DNA of 64,000 nt from Azolla caroliniana (lineage: Eukaryota; Polypodiophyta): positions 434,001 to 498,000 of the forward strand of contig JBHGNT010000001.1 in assembly GCA_043228905.1 (NCBI GenBank), read 5' to 3'. The notes beneath the pieces were generated by a model, which worked only from the letters and a program-made list of their open reading frames with translations, did no database searches and was not told the origin of the DNA. The translations under genes were made by a program, and so were the position numbers. Below are positions 49,427 to 59,959 of this stretch, one piece after another (the first letter of the stretch is position 1; the number at the start of each line of letters is the position of its first letter).

Positions 49427-49812
49427 TCTAGAGAGAGAAGCCCTGTTTTGCATGTGTGAGGAGACAGTGATTGAGTGTATATCTAGACTCTAGAGAGAGA
49501 GAGAGAGAGAGGAGCTATGGGTTTTGTCTGTGTGAGGGAGTATGTAATATGTATATTAGATATCTAGATTTTGTAGAGAGAGAAAATCTGTCAGTTCTCG
49601 TGTGAGAGAGAGAGAGTGTGTGTGTGTATGTGTGTCAGATGTCACTTCTATTCACAAAATATTATGAATATCAAAAATTAAAAAAACAAAAAAAAAGTCA
49701 AAAAAAAGAAAGAAGCCAAACGAATATCGCGTATCATACGCGTACGTTTGCAAACGTTTGCGTACGTCCAGTAAATTGGACGTACGCGAATATTAGGAAC
49801 TATGAGGCTAAC
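49196..49812. mobile_element. hAT-like MITE copy C nested in the LTR element, 601 bp
   Basis: The perfect 8-bp duplication AGGCTAAC flanks the element (49196-49203 and 49805-49812). Inside it the left end is CATAGTTCTAGCCATACGTC, and the reverse complement of the right end is CATAGTTCCTAATATTCGCG, continuing TACGTCC. Subterminal regions are dense in ATTCGT, CATACG and CGTACG words. The interior carries long GA microsatellites (about 49371-49423 and around 49494-49511) and no open reading frame with a transposase signature. It interrupts the internal region of the LTR retrotransposon, so it inserted later. The 8-bp target duplication favours the hAT superfamily. Confidence 0.8.
49760..49787. 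other. perfect hairpin in MITE copy C
   Basis: GCGTACGTCCA and its exact reverse complement TGGACGTACGC are separated by GTAAAT, giving an 11-bp stem and 6-base loop. A second palindrome, CGTTTGCAAACG, lies just to the left (about 49745-49756). Subterminal palindromes of this kind may be transposase binding sites. Confidence 0.85.
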
Positions 49813-50121
49813 TAGGAAACTACATTGATGTTAGAACCATGGTTGAGCCTCGAGGAGCCACCATCATTATTCAAGATAGAGATCCGACAAAGACATCTTA
49901 GCTATGTTTTCCCCCATGGTTTTTAAAACACCATAGTGTTACCATAGTTATCGTATCTCGAATCACATCTCATATGTCTAGAGGGGTAAAGATGTGAGAT
50001 GCTTTCTTGGTAAAGTTCTTACAATCAAACTTTCAAGCATTCATTTTGCTTGTGTATTTTCTGAACCTCCTTATTTATATTGCACAATTTCCTCACTTCA
50101 TATTGTAAGAGTGCAATCTTT

Positions 50122-50136
50122 TAAAGTAGGGGAGTA
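50122..50136 (+). promoter_or_regulatory. polypurine tract of the LTR element
   Basis: AAAGTAGGGGAGTA lies immediately before the 3' LTR (starting TGTTATG at 50137). This is the expected place and composition for the plus-strand primer. Confidence 0.65.
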
Positions 50137-50598
50137 TGTTATGTACACATAACGTTAGTGAGGGCAGGTCACTAATATTTACATTAGTGAAGGGTATGTT
50201 CACTAATGTTAAAAAGAGGCTAATGTGATTGGATAGAAGGAATGATTGGTTCATGCACTATCATGATTTGGGCAACCAATGAATGGAAACCCTTTTAGAA
50301 AGGCACATCTATTCAAGGGGCCTAGGAAAAGGTATAAATATGAGACTTAACTACCCTCATAAGCGCATTACGTCGGAAGGTTGTTGTCTTAGCGGGCTAG
50401 GCTTTCATCTCGACGATCATGTTTATATCTTCCAAGGTATTAGTCATCCTAATATCTGGCGGCATGGGACGTTGGTGGTAGGTTGGCTATGTCTAGATCA
50501 TAGCTCAGGGGTGGTCAGGTGGAACGGGTTCTTCTATCCAATCTATTTTCCTTCTTTTACTTTACTTTGGTCTATTGATTAGTAATAGACTCATAACA
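50137..50598 (+). repeat. 3' LTR
   Basis: Begins TGTTATGTACACATAACG and ends GACTCATAACA, with GGTATAAATATGAG at about 50331-50344. Compared with the 5' LTR it lacks 13 bp near 50390 and carries scattered substitutions. It is followed by the target duplication GTTAG. Confidence 0.93.
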
Positions 50599-51575
50599 GT
50601 TAGGCCATGCATAAATAAATTATTGCATATGTCTCAATAGAAATACAAGAATGTCAATGGCCACGTACAACAACAAATTTTATCATACGATTAGTAGGAC
50701 TAACGAAAGTGAAAGGACTAACAAAAGTGAAAGACATAATCCCTGTGAATATATACAGTATATACAAGAGGGAATATGAAATATTTGGTCACATGTTACA
50801 TATGTGTTTACATCACCATGATTGTTAAAGCTTTGTTTTGTGCTTTTTCCATTGCAAATAATTTGTCTAGCTTCTTCTTCTTTTTAAAAAAAAGAAAGAT
50901 GCACCTTAGTATATTACTTGAAAACTCTCTACATAGAAAAAACAGAAGGAGACATTTCATCTCACTTCGTATTGTAAGATACAAAAGTTGGTACATCTAA
51001 TCCAACATATGTCATATATGAACAAGTAGAACATTACTATCCACCATCCAACATAAAGACGGAATGTCCACTTCGGACCAACAATTGTAAACTTGTATAT
51101 ATATGCTTTTACTATATGCACGTGATGTTTTGGTCGTGTTATAAGTTGTTTTGCCAATGTAAAGAGGATATGATCAAATAATTTGTCTAGCTTTTACTAT
51201 ATGCACACGATGTTTTGGTTGTGTCACAAGTTGTTTTGCCAATGAAAAGAGGAAATGATAAAGTCGAAGGCATGTGATGTGAAAGATTTCGATGTTGGCC
51301 CATGCATGCTATGACACTTGGTTACTTCGTCTCATCGAGAATTAAAAGCATTTATAAAAAATAATAATGTAATGTTACATCATGATTTAGAAGATATGAT
51401 AATGGGTTGGCTTGGAAAAAATAAGGGAGAAAGCTAAAGTTTTCTCCGAAAGTTGTTAGACGTGTTAAATGTGGGAAGTCTTTTGATGAAATTCAAACAC
51501 CACATGAATACATAGAAAAAGGCCTCTACTAAATATCATCTTATTCAATCTTCTAGTGAATCCTGCATCAAAACC
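50599..51575. other. promoter-side flank of the beta-glucosidase
   Basis: AT-rich sequence between the LTR element and the beta-glucosidase start. No coding region. It carries the 85-bp duplication listed at 51105-51260; no clear TATA box was found close to the start codon. Confidence 0.5.
51105..51260. repeat. tandem duplication, unit 85 bp
   Basis: Copies start at 51105 and 51190 with GCTTTTACTATATGCAC. They share GATGTTTTGGT, AAGTTGTTTTGCCAATG and AAAGAGGA in order. The junction phrase AATAATTTGTCTAGCTT also occurs near 50858, hinting at a third decayed start. It lies 300 to 470 bp upstream of the beta-glucosidase ATG. Confidence 0.85.
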
Positions 51576-51706
51576 ATGACGAACATCAAGAGATCAACTT
51601 CTTTCCCTTCGGATTTCATCTTTGGCGTGGCAACGAGTGCAATCCAGGTGAGAAAACATCTAGGATCGATGGCATGTTGAATGACCATATGTCTCTACAC
51701 ATGTCA

Positions 51707-51741
<35 letters not shown>

Positions 51742-52032
51742 GTGGATGACTTACACAATGTACGAATTAAGGATAATTAATCGTGTGTGTGTGTGTGTGT
51801 GTGTGTGTGTAGGTGGAAGGCGGGACTGCGGAGGGTGGAAGAGGGATTGGTGTATGGGATACCTTTTGTAAGATACCAGGTAAGCTCTTCTTTCCTCTCT
51901 ATCGACTTCATCGTCTTGCTATGGTCGGTCGATCCATCCATCCATCCATCCATCCATTGGGTTGGGCTGCGCAGGGGCGATCAAGGATGGGACGAGCACC
52001 GCCACAACTTGCGATCACTTCCACAAGTACAA

Positions 52033-52081
<49 letters not shown>

Positions 52082-55000
52082 ATTGTATCGTTTCTTCCAT
52101 TGTGTGGGTGGGTGTGTGGGGTTCATGGTTTTCTGCATAAATGGAAGAAGGAAACAGAGGGAAAAGCCGAAGACCTGACCGGAGCCTTTCTTTTTAGGGT
52201 TTCATGGGGCTACTTCCTTTTTGCAGGAAGATATTGCAGAGCTGAAGAGGTTAGGTGTAGACACGTATCGCTTCTCCATTTCGTGGCCACGCCTCTTTCC
52301 AGGTTACTCTCTCTCTCTCTCTCTCTACATATACATACATATATTTTCCTCCTTTCTTTTTGTCTCTTTTACTTTCGATCATTACTTTTTTGCTGCGCCT
52401 ATTTTGTTGGTCAGCATTCTCACGATACTCATTTTTGTAGCATTACTTTTGTGCTTTCATTTTATCATCGTTCCATGAGAGACCTTATGTTGATTTACTT
52501 GTTTTGTGCTTCATGTTGATCAGATGCATCTGGGAAGTTTAATCAAGATGGTGTGTCTTTCTACAATGATCTCATTGACACGATTGTAGAAGCTGGTAAG
52601 AAAGCAGGCATTGTCCCAAATCTCCCCAAATCTCGTAGGGGATTCATATGTGGAGATTGAACAATCTCTTCTATGGGTTTCATATGTGATGATGAACTTT
52701 TCCTTGCAAATGTGATGATTAAATCTTATGATTTTCTTACATTCCTCTATGGATTGTATGTATGATGATAAAATCTTGTGTTTTTCTTCCTTAATTTGAT
52801 GGGTTTCATACGTGACAGTAAAATCTCTTATATAACTGATTGGTTTGGATGCATGATGAGGAAATCTCGCCACACACCTTTAAGTTAACAATTCAATCAA
52901 AATATCTGGATAGCCAACAGTTGATGTAAACTCTGCACAATAATCTTTTGATTTCACGAATTGCATGGACAGACCTGAAGAAGTATGCAGGGGTTCTAGG
53001 TCTGGCTAGTACCGCTTAATACCCATTTACTCTTTTTGTTTTTCAGGTTTGATCCCATTTGTCACACTCTATCACTGGGATTTGCCTCAGTATTTACAAG
53101 ATGATCCTCATGTAAAGGGATGGGGGACGAGGCATATCATGTAAGCTTCTTCGTGTCCAAACCACTTTACAAATGCATAACACTCACTTTCCAGAACAAT
53201 TGACATCCTTGTATGTTTTCCATTTTATGCTGGGGGATGACTATGTGTAAACCCTATATCCTGCATACATTTCCAGCCTAGTTTAAAGCAGCCCCCTTAT
53301 CTCATGATTTTGTCTTGTTTTATTCAACCTCTTTACGAATGTGTAACATTCAGTCTACAATGATGATTTATGCCAGGGGGTCATGATACGTAAGTCTTAT
53401 GTATCACGTGCATTAAAGGCCTAGATTTAAGAAAAGTCCATATCTCTAGACTTTGCAAGATTAAAATCTGCACCTTACATATAAAAAAACCCCTTATGTT
53501 GAACTTATGTGCTATGGTTAAGTTTTTATGGTGACTTCTATCGACATCCCTAAGAGGTAGAACGTTGCAGAAAGCACTTCATGAGGTTTGCCGATGCATG
53601 TTTTCGATGCTTCGGGGACAGAGTAAAGCACTGGATTACCTTCAACGAAATACACTTGTCAACCATTATGTCTTACCATTTCGGCCTTTTGGCCCCGGGG
53701 AAATCATCAGACCTGACCGTTACTCTGTATGTGGCAGCACATCATCAGCTTCTTTGTCATGCAGCAGTTGTAAAGTTGTATAAAGAATCCTATAAGGTAT
53801 ATTTCTTCCTATTCCTTTATTATTATGGTGTTTGTATAGAAACCTCTAAAACTCCTGGTGGTTTCCCGTTCCAAAAATCACTGCTGACTCTTACATCCTG
53901 TGCTTGTAATAGATCTTACAGAAAGGATTGATAGGCATCTCTGCCGACGTGACGTGTTTTGAACCCATGTTTGGAACTGAAGAAGATAAAGCTGCGGTTA
54001 TCCGAAGCCAGGAATTTGAAATGGGATGGTGAGAACAACCAATGACTTGCACACACATTGACACTACTAGCACGTTGCAGAATCTGGGAGCTGACAGCCC
54101 CACTTTTCAAATGTGAATTTCATAAAAAGCATACTCAACTATATAACAATTCATCTTCAAACCTTTTTACCAGACATCAAATTCACAAACGTGAGCACCT
54201 TGTTGGCAACCCTGAGTGATATCTTACATGTGGATATTATTATAGGATTCTGGATCCTCTCCTATTCGGAGATTATCCGCAAATCATGAAAGAGCTAGCT
54301 GGAGACAAACTACCAAGGTTTACAGATGAAGAAATCGAGGATTTGAAACAGAGCATTGATTTTATAGGTCTCAACTACTATTATGCAATGTGGGCGACAA
54401 AGCGGAAGGAAGAAACGCCGTTTGGTCTTCAGGCGTGGCGCGAGGAAACACAAACTGAATTCCATTGTGAGTTCTCTTGATATAGTTTAATTCCGATCAC
54501 CTTGTTAATATGATGCACTTATTTTTAGGGCAATCTTTCATGCTTAGATGATATTATCTGATGAAATCTTTCTTACTAGATCCTCAAAATTTCACCACTA
54601 ACCCCATTTTAAGCATGTGTTGCCAGCTAAAGATGGTGAGACATTAGTTATAATATGCCTACATATGTGATGTGCTTGTCAGGGTATGATGCTGATGGAA
54701 AACCTCTCGGGGAAGTACTTGTAAGTAACACTCTCTGAAGCCTCTAAGGACGCAGTCTTTTGAGCCTTTTTCATAAAAAGGCATACCGTGACTTTGCGCT
54801 ATATTACAATCTAACATCATTTCAATCTGACATTTTAGGGTGATTCTTTTGAAGGGTTGTTTCGAAGTTGCCCTTGGGGTCTAAGGAAGGTCTTAAAAAC
54901 CCTAAAGGATCGCTATGGAGACATACCGATCTATATCACAGAGAATGGTTTGACTTGTTGACCTCAATATCTTGTCTAAGATCAAATCTTTGAGGGAAAA

Positions 55001-55519
55001 GTCATGTTTTTTTTTTTTTTTCAGGGACTGTAGATCCAAAACCTAGTGACTTGTTGCATGGGCCATTAAATGATCACAATAGGATCAAATTTTTAAAGGA
55101 CCACTTATCAGAACTATCAGATTCAATAAGGTTAGTCCATTCGATTCTGTATAAGGAAAGGGAAATAAAGTATATGTGTGTATATGGTGTGAGAGGTGTA
55201 TCGGTTTTCCACGTTTGGTGTAGATATCTCAAACATACAGAGTTTTTATTTTAGCTTTATTCTATGTTTTTCTCGTCAATTGCCTTGTAAGTTAGGAGTT
55301 TCTTAGTTTTTGCAAATAAGCATATATTGAGGTCAACTTGGCAGGTTGGATAACGTAAATGTAAAGGGCTACTTTCATTGGTCCTTCATGGATGATTGGG
55401 AGTGGTTGAGTGGGTTCACAACACGCTATGGTTTGTATCACGTTGACTTTACAGACCCCGAGCTACCAAGAAAACCTAAGGCCTCAGCCACATGGTTTTC
55501 CGCTTTCCTTCGAAGTTGA
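51576..55519 (+). CDS. GH1 beta-glucosidase without signal peptide, 476 aa, 13 exons
   Basis: Family-1 glycoside hydrolase, a retaining beta-glycosidase; plant members release aglycones from stored glucosides, but the substrate here is unknown. Exons: 51576-51647, 51813-51879, 51975-52033, 52227-52302, 52524-52595, 53047-53140, 53571-53796, 53913-54028, 54246-54466, 54683-54720, 54839-54947, 55025-55130, 55345-55519. This is the 13-exon layout typical of plant GH1; all junctions are GT-AG and phases agree. Marks are [42 protein letters not shown], acid/base E173 in [17 protein letters not shown], nucleophile E382 in YITENG, and the glucose-site WSFMDDWEW. The acid/base motif ends in Ile where nearly all have Pro (T-F/L-N-E-P). 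There is no N-terminal signal peptide, so a cytosolic enzyme like Arabidopsis BGLU42 is the inferred analogue. Introns 1 to 4 hold CA, GT, GA and CT microsatellites. Confidence 0.93.
51710..52326 (+). repeat. microsatellites in beta-glucosidase introns 1 to 4
   Basis: (CA)n at about 51710-51738 and (GT)n at 51783-51810 lie in intron 1. The latter abuts the AG acceptor of exon 2 and replaces the usual pyrimidine tract with GT repeats. (CATC)n at about 51934-51957 is in intron 2, (GA)n at 52035-52079 starts right after the exon 3 donor, and (CT)n at 52307-52326 follows the exon 4 donor. Length changes here could affect splicing. Confidence 0.85.
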
Positions 55520-58229
55520 GAAGATTCGATATCATGTTGTATAAATAATACATGTATAAATAACATATTTAAAGATTTCATGTTCTTCAACTAAAGTTCC
55601 AGATTTCCACAAAATTAAATTGATTGTGTAATGGATGTGCTTGTCGACAACAAAGATATTTTAGGCATATAAAATCATTGTGATTCGTGATCAATCATGG
55701 CATTGTCACCATGGCCATGGGAATTTATTCTCAGAAGTGCATGATCATGTTACTAGTTTCCTTGAAGAGACTACAGGCCTCCTCATTAAGAAATTGCAGC
55801 AATTTATTTTTATTTCCTTTCCAACAGGGGATTAAACCATTTTTTATAGCATATTAACATGTTGATAAAATGAGGTCTAGAGGTACCAATGCCTCATTGC
55901 AAATTAAAGATTTGCTACATTTTATTTTAATTTCCTGTTTGGACACATGAGTGGAATATTTGGTATAGCATCATTACAGATGGTTGTAGTATTTTGATAT
56001 TAAAATTCCATGGCAATTAGTACTAACACAAATTTGTATTTCTATATACAAGGGATGAAATCAATTAATGTGATTGCAGAAATTAATTTTACTATTAAAA
56101 TTCAATAGAAGGTCACTTTTTATGTGATGTAAAGAGATACTTGTTAAGTTAAAGGTCCATAACTATGGTTTTGATGATCTTCATGCCCAAAATGTGTATG
56201 TCCATGGAGTAAGCATGATAAATAGGCTTGAGTTGAGGGCTCCTAGACTCAAATGATCTTGTGGTGCTTATAGTATCGTAGAATTGTCACATCAAGGAAC
56301 CAAAATTTATAGTTAAATTTAACTAACAAAGAATACATGTTCTAGGTTTGAGAGCCCAAACATCAATAGTAGGTACTAATGCAAATGGAGCTTGTACTTA
56401 TTATCTCTATATTAATAGATTCACATTTAAGCTTGAATTATGAATGCTTATATGGAGGATAGTTGTATTACTACTAATTGTGTCCCTATATGCTGGTAAT
56501 TTGTGTATATGGTTTCAACCATTGTGTATATATGGCTTTTCAAGCAAGAAATTGTCACTCACCCTTGAGACCATGGACACAATAGACTAGTATACACATT
56601 AGTTCTTGCATTAACACATGTTTTAATTACACAACTAATTGTCATGTGGTGAAACCAAGCATGATCATATATACAAAATTCAACTCAAATGCTTAAGATT
56701 TCGACTTTGGATAATGAAGAAGGTCAAGCCTTTAAGAGAGAAAGAGATATACATATTTTTAACACCAATAGTAGACCAACTGTGAACTATGAGCTTGTGC
56801 CTAGCCATTGCTAAGGGTCAAGCTTGGGTTCTCTCAATTTTTAGAGAGTGGGAGGGAGGGGGAGGGAGAGAGACATGAAGACTAAACTCAACTAAAAGAT
56901 GAAAAGTGAAGGAGCAAAAGTGAAAAGCTAATACTTCTTTTACATTTTTGTCCCATGGCTTTCTCTTATTCATATGTGAATCTCCCTTTTAGCCTTTCGG
57001 TTTGAGGTGACTTGTTGATACTTAACAAAAGGGATTAGTAACAAATATTTGAGATGTCATTCTCCTTGGTATGTAGGACCATGCACCATTCCTGCTTATT
57101 TTTTATTGTCATCCCTCATGATATCATCTTGAAGAAATTGACCTTCCAAGTTTTTGAGAATATATATGCCATATTTCAAGGCTAGCCATGAAATGATAAG
57201 ACAATGCATTCTCCCATGTATTGCTTGACATCCTATGATCCATATACCAAGGTAAACTCTTTTCCAAATGTAAGATTGATGATGGAAATGTGATGAAGTC
57301 CAATATTGAAGTTTGTAGCTCGCTTAGTAAGGATTCTCCAAATTTGCCTACTCATAACATGTTTATGACAATATGTAGGTCAATCATTAGAGTTCAATGA
57401 AGATTAACAGTGGGTCCATTACCTTATTGGTAGTTGTTTCTATTTTCTAATAAAAGGGAATATATTTAGTAAAAATCCTATCCATCGAATAAGAATGGCT
57501 AGATAATAATGTACATCAACGAGGAGTTAATTAGGCCATAGTAGACTCATAAGGAGAAAGAATGAATAGATAGTACTACAGAGGTTAGCTCCAATAAGAA
57601 ATGCTAGTTTCTTTATGTGTCCTTCAACCTTCACAATTGAGTGCACGTGTGACTTGAGGTATGTCTCTACCTACAATGTGGTGATACAATATAGAGCCAA
57701 ATGCACATTGAGAGGCCGAAGTAAAAGATACACATCCAAAGTCATTAAGGATGTCATTTGACATGCTCTCATAGCCTTGATGCCCATAACCGGAGGTGGA
57801 GTGTTCTTTTAGGTTCGCTAACAAGTGAGTTTATAGACACTACTTTGCAAGTACAAGTTTTAGAGGAGATACAAGCATTGACTAGGGTCATATTTTCACA
57901 TAGTTTCACGCCGAGGAAAACCTCCTAAACAAGTGAAGCGACGTAGAGAGTGAAGAAAGGAGAGGCTCCCATCCCAACAATGCTTTCCAATTGAATTGAC
58001 CAACCCAACTCCCCAGATAACCAAGAGGCTATTATAGTAATCCAATATAGTGAACATATATACTGACCGGAGAACAACTTGATGAAATCCAAATATTGGG
58101 CTCCCGAGCAACGGAAGAGGCGAGCACAAGGATGTGGGTCACGTGGAGTAATGTGAGATGTGTGAATGAATCGGATCGGATCGACTCTCATGCGTATCGA
58201 GAGTCAACCAACATGATCCATGTATGTAC

Positions 58230-58260
<31 letters not shown>

Positions 58261-59959
58261 TGTAGTGGGTTCAGGTTGGGCGAGTCAAGAATGAAGAGGC
58301 TATAACTTATCATTCATTTATCGAGGCACATCTTAAGTAAGTATGTATGTATGTAAGTTTCTCTTCTTCTTCTTCTTCTTCTTGTAGCCTCCTCCTCCCC
58401 TGTCCCTAAAGAAAGGAGACGACCAATTTTTTAGGGTTGCTTCTTTCGTTCTTCTTCTTCTTCTTCTTCTTCTTCTTCTTCTTTGTTTTATCCTTCGAAC
58501 GGTCACCGACCTCTGAGCAATCGATCGATTTGACCTAGATCTCTGCTACACACAGAAAGAGATAGATAGATAGATAGATAGATAGAGAGAGCTCTTCTAC
58601 CTCAGTGTCAGAGAAAGAAAGAAGAGGTAGGCTCATCATCATCATCATCATCACCATCTTCTTCTTCTTCTTCCTTCCCTTAATTTTTGCGATTATTCAG
58701 AGAGCAGGAGATGGAACTTCGCTGCGTTTCATTGGAAGTAGGAATTTGCTTTTTAATGTTTGGAGAAGCTTTCCCTTCTCTGGGTCAGCTTCTAACAGAA
58801 AAATATCTAAGACGGAACCTCGTTCCTAACCCTAAACCCAACCGTCACCGTCACGATCACTGTAACCCCAGCCTATCGCTTCCGGGTACCCCTGTCCCTA
58901 ACCAAAGCCCTAAACCTCAACCTAACCCCAATTCTTGCTCTTCCGAGTTTATTTTTCTCTTATGCATATTTTGTGTGTGTAATCGGTTTCAGTGTCTCTG
59001 TTCTAACTATTTTGCCTTTGATCTGTTACCTTTCAAATGCTATCCTGACACAGTAAGAGCTGGTAAAAGAATTCCTCAAATTAAACCATAATCTTGTAAA
59101 TTTCCAGTTTAATTAAAGCCTGATCTCGAAAAAATCCTTTACATTGAAGCCTGTTCTTGGAAACATACCACTGTATTTAAGCCTAAGCATGAAAATTCCC
59201 CTTTTAATTAAGCCTGGTTTTTGAAATCGAAAACAGGAAGGCAGAGAGAGAAAGAGAGCATCAAGATTTATTTTAGCCACAGAGAGTTATATGGACTAGG
59301 GTTTCATTAAGCCATATCTCAGACCATATGATCTGCCCTCTCTTTTAGGGTTTGTTTTAGACATGCCAGAAATCATACTATCTAGATTATCCATTTCTGT
59401 TCACGGGGTTTGTATATCCATGCATGCTTTATAACGTTTGATCTAGCCTCGATTGTCTATTTGCAGGGCTTGTCCTAGCCATACCACAAATAATAGAATT
59501 GCATCTGTCTGATCTGGTTTCATATTTCTTTTAGCCATGCTACACAGCTTATGATCTGGTGTGTTTTACCTCTTTTTGGGGCTTGTTATTGTCATGTCGT
59601 AAAGTATATATTATCTGGCCTGTTTCTTTCCTGTGTTTGGGCTCCCTCTATCCTTCTCTCTCTCTCTCTCTCTGTCGTTGAAGCTAGCTTTTGGAGATTA
59701 TTAGGGTTTGGCTTTTTGCCCATTTTTCCTGTTCAACCAAACCTCCATTTCCTCTTTCAGGTTGTCGGAAGCCGGACATAGAATAAAGTATCATTAGGTA
59801 AAAAGCCTTTGAATCGAGCTTTGCCGACTTCTCCTCGATCCAAGATCTTCAGGATTTTGCCTGATTCTGACACGAGAATTCCCAGATTTCAGTTGTATAG
59901 TTGACACAGGATTCCCAAGCTTAGTTACAGGATTTATTATCAGTTTCTTAACGATTTGG
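55520..59959. other. intergenic stretch and 5' leader region of the KH gene
   Basis: From 55.5 to about 58.3 kb there is no gene, only AT-rich unique sequence and a (TATG)n tract at about 58233-58264. From 58360 the sequence changes to (CTT)n (58362-58384 and 58448-58482), (GATA)n (about 58560-58586) and (ATC)n tracts, then probable transcribed leader of the KH gene. This leader has several telo-box-like words (AACCCTAAACCC at 58828-58839, TTAGGGTTT near 59346 and 59701) and an upstream open frame at 58711-59091. A splice acceptor, CTCTTTCAG at about 59760, suggests a 5' leader intron. Confidence 0.5.

Larger units (their letters stand above)
47347..50598 (+). mobile_element. complete non-autonomous LTR retrotransposon, 3.25 kb
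   Basis: Two LTRs of 475 and 462 bp bound about 2.3 kb of internal sequence. The element is flanked by the perfect 5-bp target duplication GTTAG (47342-47346 and 50599-50603). LTR ends are TGTTA...TAACA. A primer binding site follows the 5' LTR and a polypurine tract precedes the 3' LTR. The interior has no gag, protease, integrase or reverse transcriptase frame, so it must have moved with proteins from another element. It holds an internal duplication (about 48057-48130 and 48178-48250, GTGCATNGGNCGAG words) and a nested TIR element (49204-49804). The LTRs differ at roughly one base in twenty plus a 13-bp indel, so the insertion is not recent. Confidence 0.92.

Noticed and set aside
51962-52519. 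185-codon plus-strand frame across beta-glucosidase exons 3 and 4
   Set aside because: It reads through introns and a GA microsatellite; the real exons 3 (51975-52033) and 4 (52227-52302) are defined by phase and family motifs.
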